Positions 1-6,700 of a stretch of DNA of 26,517 bases are shown in pieces (the stretch's first letter is position 1; the number at the start of each line of letters is the position of its first letter). Location of the stretch: the IMG/VR virus record IMGVR_UViG_3300027849_000052, positions 1-26,517 of that record, one strand, 5' to 3'. The stretch is from a virus. The notes under the pieces were generated by a model. That model was not told the origin of the DNA. It searched no databases and worked only from the letters and a program-made list of their open reading frames with translations. The position numbers were made by a program, and so were the translations under genes.

Positions 1-689
1 TTCCCGCTTAAACCAGAATTGTATGCTGTTTCAGATGTTTTACTTAAACCGTTTAAAAACTTAGTGTCTTTAAGAAAAGGCTCTTCCATGTTATTAAAAA
101 GTACTTCTTGACCACCTACATTAAAAGCTATATTCCCCCCGTTTTGTATTTGAAATGGAGCATCTAATCTTTTGTCGCTTCTTCCATCTTTGTCTTCATC
201 AATAAATCCATATATAGTAGCAGCCTCTAAAGACCTTGCATCATCATTACCGTTTGAAAATAACCCCTCCTGCATTGTTTGAGCATATTCTAACTTACTT
301 TTTTTGTAAGATCCTAGTTGTGAAGCAAGATTTGTGAAACTATTGTTTACACTTTGCATTGCATCAACGTATTGCATGTAATCAGGATCTGTAGTATCAT
401 CAAAACTAGCTGCCATTTTAGCGGCATCAGTATATTTTGTACGTTCCCCTAGTAAAAAATTACGCATAGCTGAGGTTTCTTTAGGGCTAAAACTCGTGAA
501 GTCTATATCAGTCTTCATTTTGCTCATGTAATTGTTAACACGAGATTGAATTGCTTTATTTTTAGCAACCCTGTCGTTAGACACTTGTTTGTTTCCAAGT
601 GAAGCTATTCCTTTAGCAGCCGCAGCCCCTACATCTAAAAATTTCTTGCCAGTAAGAGCAGCTCCTTGTATTAATGCATTGTTTGCCAT
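1..689 (-). CDS. Candidate internal virion / DNA-ejection protein, 3' end cut by window
   Basis: The reading frame opens at an ATG at 689 and stays open to the left edge, giving about 229 residues with the C-terminus missing. The N-terminus (MANNALIQGAALTGKKF) is followed by an Ala-rich stretch and then a hydrophilic, probably helical region rich in Asn, Lys, Met and Ser. Residues 5-20 match a motif in the small basic protein at 22309-22740, at protein and DNA level. The gene is last in the visible structural operon, straight after a Gly/Ala/Gln-rich protein that resembles small ejection proteins. In podoviruses this place usually holds the large internal proteins released into the cell during DNA entry. 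That role is inferred from position and composition; no catalytic motif is visible. Confidence 0.6.
   Translation of the reverse strand, partial: MANNALIQGAALTGKKFLDVGAAAAKGIASLGNKQVSNDRVAKNKAIQSRVNNYMSKMKTDIDFTSFSPKETSAMRNFLLGERTKYTDAAKMAASFDDTTDPDYMQYVDAMQSVNNSFTNLASQLGSYKKSKLEYAQTMQEGLFSNGNDDARSLEAATIYGFIDEDKDGRSDKRLDAPFQIQNGGNIAFNVGGQEVLFNNMEEPFLKDTKFLNGLSKTSETAYNSGLSG
630..677 (-). repeat. Copy 1 of shared A-L-x-x-G-A-x-L-T-G-K-K-F-x-D-V motif
   Basis: This stretch encodes ALIQGAALTGKKFLDV near the N-terminus of the left-edge protein. A second copy, ALVSGASLTGKKFVDV, lies in the protein at 22309-22740. The underlying DNA (639-665 against 22405-22431) matches at 22 of 27 positions by hand alignment, so common descent is more likely than chance. 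Confidence 0.7.
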
Positions 690-700
690 ATTATATTATT

Positions 701-1345
701 TTATTTGCCTCCAAGTAAATTACCTACAAAGCTTCCATCACCAACTTGATCAGCTAATCCTGGTAAACTTGGTACTAGAGAGCCAGCCATTCCTGTAACG
801 CCACCTATAATAGATTTTGTAGCAGAATCTCTTGCTGCGTTCGCCGCACCTAATCTTTGTTGCGACATACCAAGCATAGTATCTGTTTTATCTTTTTCAG
901 CTGCTCTAGCTCCATAAGCTCCTTGTAATTCTTGATTTTGTAATTGTCCAGCCATTTGTCTTTCTGCCATTTGATTACCGGCTTCTTGAGATCCAATACT
1001 AGCGGAAGCGGCTTGTGCATTTTGTGATTGTTGTCCTGCTAAAGATTGGGCTAATGCTGCAATTCCAGAACCACCAGCTGCTCCCTGCAAAGAATCCATG
1101 GTATTAGCCATACCTGCTTGTTGCTGTTGATTAATAAAGTCAGCTTGCTGCGTGTTAACAGTCAAGTCTTCCATAGTGTTTTCTTGATTCACCGCTAAAT
1201 TAGAAGTATCCGCACCTTCCATACGCGCTTTATTCCTGTTAAATTCTGCCTGAGCTGCTTTTTGTTCTCGTTTTCTTTTACCGCTACCTATGATCCCTCC
1301 GGCTATCCCGGCTAAACCCTGTACGGCACCCATTAATGGTATCAT
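701..1345 (-). CDS. Small ejection-protein candidate (T7 gp14-like type)
   Basis: The product has 214 residues. Residues 1-21 are a Gly/Ala/Ile-rich hydrophobic segment (GAVQGLAGIAGGIIGSGKRK) ending in a basic cluster, which could insert in a membrane. The middle (about 25-170) is long, helical and very rich in Ala, Gln and Asn, and the C-terminus is again Gly-rich (SFVGNLLGGK). This layout is common in small podoviral internal virion proteins that leave the capsid ahead of the DNA to form part of an envelope-spanning channel. The gene sits between tail-protein genes and a second candidate ejection protein, which fits that role. ATG at 1333 (residue 5) is an alternative start. The function is inferred from layout and composition. 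Confidence 0.55.
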   Translation of the reverse strand: MIPLMGAVQGLAGIAGGIIGSGKRKREQKAAQAEFNRNKARMEGADTSNLAVNQENTMEDLTVNTQQADFINQQQQAGMANTMDSLQGAAGGSGIAALAQSLAGQQSQNAQAASASIGSQEAGNQMAERQMAGQLQNQELQGAYGARAAEKDKTDTMLGMSQQRLGAANAARDSATKSIIGGVTGMAGSLVPSLPGLADQVGDGSFVGNLLGGK

Positions 1346-1365
1346 ATATTAAAATGTTTTATAGG

Positions 1366-1383
1366 TTATTATTACGTATTATT
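1366..1383 (-). repeat. 18-nt repeat spanning a stop codon, copy 1
   Basis: The minus-strand sequence AATAATACGTAATAATAA occurs here and again, identically, at 26035-26052. In both places it begins two bases before a gene's TAA stop and runs into the leader of the next gene. It could be a processing or regulatory element, or an AT-rich coincidence. Confidence 0.5.
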
Positions 1384-1714
1384 TGCTACTCTCAAAAATC
1401 TCTGATCCCACTAAAAATAATTCAGCGTAATCCAAAGAATCATTTTTAAATTGCATTTCAGCATAGTATCCTTTTAAACCGCTTGTATTAACGGCGGCTG
1501 TTTTACTAAACAATATAAAACTAGTTAAAAGAGGTCTTGGCGTAGTAGATAATATTTGTGCTGTAATGGTAGTAGGGTTTATCCCAGTTATCAATCCTAT
1601 TAATACAATATCTTTACCGTTTATATCATTTGTATAATAAACTGTGTCTCCTATTTGTACGGATACATTTAAAGGTTGTGGAAATGTTAATGTTATAGAT
1701 TGTATACTTGCCAT
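1379..1714 (-). CDS. Small conserved virion-associated protein, function unknown
   Basis: The product has 111 residues and looks all-beta: alternating hydrophobic strands (ITLTFPQPLNVSVQIGDTVYY) lead to a final segment, LKGYYAEMQFKNDSLDYAEL, then a GSEI/SS C-terminus. That last motif resembles a small family common beside tail genes in marine and flavobacterial phages. It has no signal peptide or membrane segment. It lies 13 nt after the cysteine-rich 113-residue gene and 33 nt before the ejection-protein candidate, so it is probably co-expressed with late structural genes and may be a minor tail or connector component. No biochemical role can be read from the sequence. Confidence 0.6.
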   Translation of the reverse strand: MASIQSITLTFPQPLNVSVQIGDTVYYTNDINGKDIVLIGLITGINPTTITAQILSTTPRPLLTSFILFSKTAAVNTSGLKGYYAEMQFKNDSLDYAELFLVGSEIFESSK

Positions 1715-1727
1715 ATATTATTATTTA

Positions 1728-2069
1728 TTAAGGTACTACGCAGCTAGTGCAATTAGCATAAGGTCCACTGCCGCTATTAGCAGCCTCATCTATTTTATAT
1801 GTCCCAGCTGGATCTGAAACACTTCCGGTTACTGTGGCACAATAAATTGTTCCCGCCGCACTGTCTTTAACCCATACCACGTTGTTTGCTACATAAGTGT
1901 AAGCTAAAAGGCTAGCGCTTGATCCATTCCATCCTGCAGTTTTACTTACATAACGAATTGTAGACGAACTACAATCTACGGTTTTGTACGAGCCAGTGGA
2001 GCATGTAGGGCAATTAACGGAAGATTGTAAGCCTAAGCCGGTTTGTCGTCTATAAGTTTTAAGTGCCAT
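1728..2069 (-). CDS. Cysteine-rich small tail/decoration protein, paralogue of its upstream neighbour
   Basis: The product has 113 residues and opens MALKTYRRQTGLGL, then a CPTC pair at residues 20-23. It contains six cysteines (C20, C23, C33, C77, C107, C110), with a second CxxC (CTSC) near the C-terminus, in a short Ser/Thr/Ala/Gly-rich beta-like chain. The head (TYRxQTG...CxTCST) is shared with the 82-residue protein just upstream, and 21 nt of DNA under it (2038-2058 against 2296-2316) match at 18 positions. The two genes are therefore probably tandem duplicates with different tails. Position after the large tail protein suggests a virion surface or fibre-tip piece; the paired cysteines could bind metal or form disulfides. 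No known function is recognised. Confidence 0.55.
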   Translation of the reverse strand: MALKTYRRQTGLGLQSSVNCPTCSTGSYKTVDCSSSTIRYVSKTAGWNGSSASLLAYTYVANNVVWVKDSAAGTIYCATVTGSVSDPAGTYKIDEAANSGSGPYANCTSCVVP

Positions 2070-2072
2070 ATT

Positions 2073-2321
2073 TTAACAGGTTGCTGTGTTATCACTATAG
2101 TATCCTGCTGTCGCTAGTGTAGTTAAAGCTGCATCAGAGTAAAGATTTACTGCTGTTGCAAATGTAGCTCCACTCGCCACATATACAGTAGCTGTTGCTG
2201 ATGTTCCACAGCATAATGTGTTAATTACCGCTGAGTAACATAAAGATAATTGAGTTGAACAAGTAGCACAAGTCTGGGATGTTCCCAATGTTGCACCTGT
2301 TTGTTGTCTGTAAGTTGCCAT
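2073..2321 (-). CDS. Cysteine-rich small tail/decoration protein with VASGxTF module
   Basis: The product has 82 residues. Residues 3-24 form a head (TYRQQTG...CATCST) shared with the next gene. Residues 36-77 form a module opening with CCGT, then VYVASGATFATAVNLYSDAA, and ending in GYYSDN. The same module closes the 489-residue protein encoded just upstream. Six cysteines are present (C18, C21, C28, C37, C38, C82). The DAALTT...GYYSD ending resembles modules seen at the ends of fibre-like proteins in environmental Bacteroidetes phages. The gene starts 5 nt after the preceding stop and ends 3 nt before the next start. It is probably a virion surface component; this is inferred from context. 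Confidence 0.55.
   Translation of the reverse strand: MATYRQQTGATLGTSQTCATCSTQLSLCYSAVINTLCCGTSATATVYVASGATFATAVNLYSDAALTTLATAGYYSDNTATC
2091..2216 (-). repeat. CCxGT...VASGxTF module, copy in the 82-residue protein
   Basis: This encodes residues 36-77 of the 82-residue protein. The order is a CC-x-GT opening, YVASGATFATA, an Asp-Ala turn and an aromatic Gly-Tyr-Tyr end. It aligns with the C-terminal 39 residues of the 489-residue protein (2330-2446) and suggests module shuffling between neighbours. Confidence 0.6.
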
Positions 2322-2326
2322 ATTTA

Positions 2327-3796
2327 TTATTGTTTATAAAATCCATCCGCCGCAGGATTCCCTGAAGCATCTAATACTGATGTTGCTGTTAAAAATGTTT
2401 GTCCGCTTGCTACAAAGTAATTACTAGGTGTTCCCACGCAACAAGCGTCTGTAGCTGTAGATCCAAATGTTAGTGTAACTGGAACTAACGATCCTTCTAT
2501 ATGATTATCTAAATCCACCGTACTTAATAAACTAGGCGATCCTGTGCCATATATTGTAACATTAAGAACAGCGGTTAAAGTTTTAGTTGCTGGTGTATTA
2601 TTTATTGTTATCTTTTGAGAATTTACATTAAATTCATAATTAGGAAATATAGAAGCTTGATTGCTCCAATCCTGAACATTTATAGGGTCTGCTATAACAA
2701 AATTAGCAGTTGATGTAGCCGCTACTGTGTACGTAAAATCTTGATTAAATGTTTCGTTTCCTGGAATAAAAGTTTTAGCATCTGCCGCCCCGACTGTCAC
2801 ACTAGAATTAGCGCTAGTGAAAGCAAAAGATAAAGTGGTATCTATATATTGATTTACAATAATTGTAGATGGTTGGCCGCCTGGTGTATCAAAAGAACTA
2901 GCTAAATTGCCGGTTAAGACAAAAGTATATACTTGATCTATAGTAGTTGCGGGAAATATAACATTGACTAGAGCTTGTCCAGTAGAATCTATTGTTCCGG
3001 ATGTATTAACTATATTAGTACTTCCAGGGGTTGCCGTACACACTAAAGCCCAGTTTGCTCCAGTTATTCCGTTAATTGTAAATGTTCTAGTAGCACCCCC
3101 AACATTAACATTATTAGTGTTAAATGACCAAGATTGAATTTCTGTAGGTGGACTATATATTGTAATAGCATTAGCTGTTAAGCAAAACTCGTCGCCAGTA
3201 ACATTAGCTGCTGGAAAAGTATACGTTACAGTAAAAACAATACTTGTTAATTGATTGCTACTATTGTATGTTTTAGAATTAGTAATAGTATAATTATTTA
3301 TATTACCTATACTCACTGCTAAAATAGGTTCAACTTCAAAGTAATAACCTGTGCTAGCAGTAGCGCTTTGCGTTACTACCGTGGCAGTTGTACCAAAATC
3401 TCCACTACCATTGTAGGCAGAAGGAAGATCTCCAGGTGCTGGAAATAGTATATTAGATGTACCACAATTTTTTATCGTACCTGATAATGTAACTGGCATT
3501 TGTTCAGCATAACCCGCCGCGCAAATATCTATTAAAACGTCATTAGCAGGCATTAGGCTAGGCGAAATATAATTAACAACACAATCTATGTTTGCTCCAT
3601 TCTGAGAAAAAACAACGCTACTGACATAAGTTGGCAATGGGGATGTTGCAGAAAAATTACTAGCAGTTATAGTGTATCCCGCATTTGGTGTTAATAATAA
3701 AACAACAGATGGATTATCTTGTGTCCAATCAACCCCAGTGATTTCCGGAAAGCTTACTATAGTTACTGAAAAGTTATTTATATTTATTGATGCCAT
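2327..3796 (-). CDS. Beta-rich tail/fibre protein with C-terminal VASGxTF module
   Basis: The product has 489 residues, rich in Thr, Ser, Val, Ile and Asn and poor in charge, as expected for stacked beta-sandwich domains exposed on a virion. Two similar units can be seen: about residues 10-95 (GYTITASNFSAT ... SSVVFSQNG ... ICAAG) and about 148-212 (GYYFEVEPILAVS ... LTSIVFTVTYTF ... CLTANA). Further sandwich-like stretches follow to about residue 440. The last 39 residues carry the CC-x-GT/VASGQTFLTA module also found in the next gene. It follows the 1918-residue tail protein at 2 nt, so both probably belong to the same tail assembly. A host-adhesion role is likely but inferred. Confidence 0.55.
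   Translation of the reverse strand: MASININNFSVTIVSFPEITGVDWTQDNPSVVLLLTPNAGYTITASNFSATSPLPTYVSSVVFSQNGANIDCVVNYISPSLMPANDVLIDICAAGYAEQMPVTLSGTIKNCGTSNILFPAPGDLPSAYNGSGDFGTTATVVTQSATASTGYYFEVEPILAVSIGNINNYTITNSKTYNSSNQLTSIVFTVTYTFPAANVTGDEFCLTANAITIYSPPTEIQSWSFNTNNVNVGGATRTFTINGITGANWALVCTATPGSTNIVNTSGTIDSTGQALVNVIFPATTIDQVYTFVLTGNLASSFDTPGGQPSTIIVNQYIDTTLSFAFTSANSSVTVGAADAKTFIPGNETFNQDFTYTVAATSTANFVIADPINVQDWSNQASIFPNYEFNVNSQKITINNTPATKTLTAVLNVTIYGTGSPSLLSTVDLDNHIEGSLVPVTLTFGSTATDACCVGTPSNYFVASGQTFLTATSVLDASGNPAADGFYKQ
2330..2446 (-). repeat. CCxGT...VASGxTF module, copy at the C-terminus of the 489-residue protein
   Basis: These are the last 39 residues of the 489-residue protein: ACCVGT, then YFVASGQTFLTATSV, then DASGNPAADGFYKQ. 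The cysteine pair, VASG turn, TFxTA strand and terminal Gly-aromatic-Tyr match the module at 2091-2216. Confidence 0.6.
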
Positions 3797-3798
3797 GC

Positions 3799-6700
3799 TT
3801 ATAGTATTTCTCCTGTTAATACGTTTATGGTTACCGCACTATTGTTTGGTTGTTTTTGTGAATACACTTCTACACCAGATTTGAACACTTGTAAATAAAC
3901 ACCATCTCCATGTGTATTTAATGTTCCACCAGCATTAAATGTATCTGCTATTAATCCGAAAGAAACAATTTCAGGGTTAGGCCCTGTTGTATTAGCAACT
4001 ATAGTGTTAGCCGTCGCTTGGTCAATAGTAATCAAATTATATCTATCTCTTGATTCGAATGTGTCTGAACTTGTTATGTATTTTTGATAAGGGGCTGATG
4101 AATCTAAAGCTGTGCTAGAAGTGCCTTGAGCAACCGCAGAAGGAACTACAGGAGCACCTTGTACATCGCCAGTAGGACTATTAGCAAACCCATTGGAATC
4201 TAAAGTAAATGTATCATATAATCCTGTAACATTTTGAAGATTTCCAACATATGCTCTAGCTATATCCGTGGTGTTTCCAATTATTCTATATGTACCCCTA
4301 TTACACGCATGTCTACTAGTAAGTGTTGATGACATAGCGGTAACCAAGCCTGTTGTGGGGTCTGTGTAATTCCTAGCTGCTTGAGAAGACCTTGTCGTAA
4401 TTAGGAATTCTAAGTTTAATAAAGCAGTGGCAATTGTATCCCCTGTAATTTGTTGAGTTCCAGTGTTGCCATCAGGATCAACTACAGTCATTGTAAAATC
4501 TATAGTACCCGCACCACCAGTTACTGTGCTCGGTGGAATATACCAATTACCGGTCCCATCATTTAAGGCAGCAGGTTGATTCATCCAAGAAGGCATATTA
4601 GTCTGCGGTAATGCTATAAACAATTGCGAAGGTGTATGATCTGGATCGTCAATACCTATAGGATTGTAAGTCCAAACATCACCATTTACTAAACCTGTTA
4701 AAGGAGGATAGCTAGTTGTAAAATAAGGATCTTCTGCTACAGGTAGTATATTTAAAGATATAGTAGCTGGTGCACTACAAACTCCACCACAACAAGCTTC
4801 TACCGTAAACGATCCTCCGTCACCATAAAAATTTAAGTCAGGATTGAACGTGAATGAACCAGTGCTTTGCAATACCAATGTTCCACTATTAGTAGCGTCA
4901 TTTATTAAATTAAAAGTTATACCACTTGCGCAGGTGTTTGTTTGTGCTATTTGGAATGTTCCTAAAATATCCTCAACCCCTGTGAATGATTGATTGTTAA
5001 GTAAAGGAGGAATCGTGGAAGTAAAACATGTATCATCCAATGATGTAGTTACCGTAAATTCTTCAAGTGCTGGAGCAGTAATAACAGAAGCCCTCCCAAT
5101 TCCTTGCACATTAAATTCTTCTGAGTTTACATTATTATCACAATCAGTATTAAAAAATGTAGCTAATCCTCGTATGTAATTAAAGTATTTACCTTCTTTA
5201 TTCACGAACTCTCTAAGCTCGCCTTCTTGTAAATCTGTAATAATTGAATTTGTGTACCAACCTTTAGTTGTTGAAAAACTGTTCGGAGTTATTTGTTGAG
5301 CTTGTACTTGAGCTAACGAATAAGTTTTTTCACTAGGTAAAACTTTATATATATATTCTCTAGAATCCGTACCACTATAGTTTAGGGTTTTAAATCCTTT
5401 TACAGATGAAGGGTTTTCATTAAATACAACATTAAAAGAGCTTTCATAATAAGGCCCTAAATTAACATCAGTAGGCCCAACATTATAAAAAGTATTGCGT
5501 AATGCATTAATATTATGCTCCCATAATCTGCCGTCTTTAAATGTGTAATAAATACCATTTAAGAATACACCGGCTTCTGGTATATAGGTTTTTCTAGAAG
5601 TCCACCCATTCACATCTTCTTTAAACGATATTGTTGTAGAAGTTGTTGGATAGGTATTAACAAATTGATCGCATAAAGGATCTTTGTTAAGTCTATCAAA
5701 TTGCCCAGCGCCTAAAGTTTGTTGCCAGTAAGGGGAAAGCGTTGATAAAGAAACGTTGTAATTTCTTCTATCAGCATCCCATGTACCTACAATCTTACTG
5801 TTTAATTTTAAATTATCTGAAAAGAATCCATGCATTCCGTAATTTGAAACCTCTGTAATTCCATCATTTGAAAGTCTTATAACAGTTCCTCTATTTGCAT
5901 CTGTATAATACATTCTAAATCCATATTCAGCAAATGACTCTGGATTAGTTGCAATTCCAAATTCCCCTTGAAAAGTTATTGTTTGACCAAGAACAGCCTG
6001 GTTAGATGTAACATTAGAACTGCCGTCAGCATTAAATAGAGCATCCTTGTTAGCTAATATTTTCATCGACTTATTCTCACATAGAGTAACTAAGTTAGTG
6101 TCTCTAGAGTAAAGTTTTTGCACGCTACCATATTCTGGATTTACGTCTTTAGTTATAGACTCAGCTTGTATAAATTGGTTTAAACCATTAACACCAGAAA
6201 CTGAATTAAATATTTGAGAAAATATTAATCCACTACTTCTGTGCTCTTCGTTATATGGTTCATCTAAAGTGGCTGATGCCTTAACTCCGTTTTCAATAAC
6301 AGGCTGATTATAATCATCTCTTATACGATCTGACTCAACACCGTTTGCAAATGAATAACAATTAAAAAAGTCTAAAGTATGCTCAGTACCATGATCAGTC
6401 GACGTATCATAAGATCCAGGAACTTCGTAATATATATCTAGTTCTGCAGCTTCTTTAGGTTCTGTTTCAAATATAGCAGGATTAGCTGATGAGAAACCAT
6501 TGTCTTCAGGATTTAAAGTTAAAAACTCCATTCCCACGTAATTGCTGTTGTTAGCGCAGGTGTAGGTTGTTAGCCCGCCATCTACTACAGGATCCCATTG
6601 AAGGCCACCTGAACCTTCAATTGGTTTTATAGTTAGCTTATATCTTCTAAGCGTATTTAAACTATCGCCGTATGACGAGTTAGTTGTTGAATTACAAGCG

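Noticed and set aside
1366-1383. Resemblance of TAATACG to the start of a T7 promoter
   Set aside because: Only seven bases agree and no phage RNA polymerase gene is visible; kept only as an unexplained repeat.
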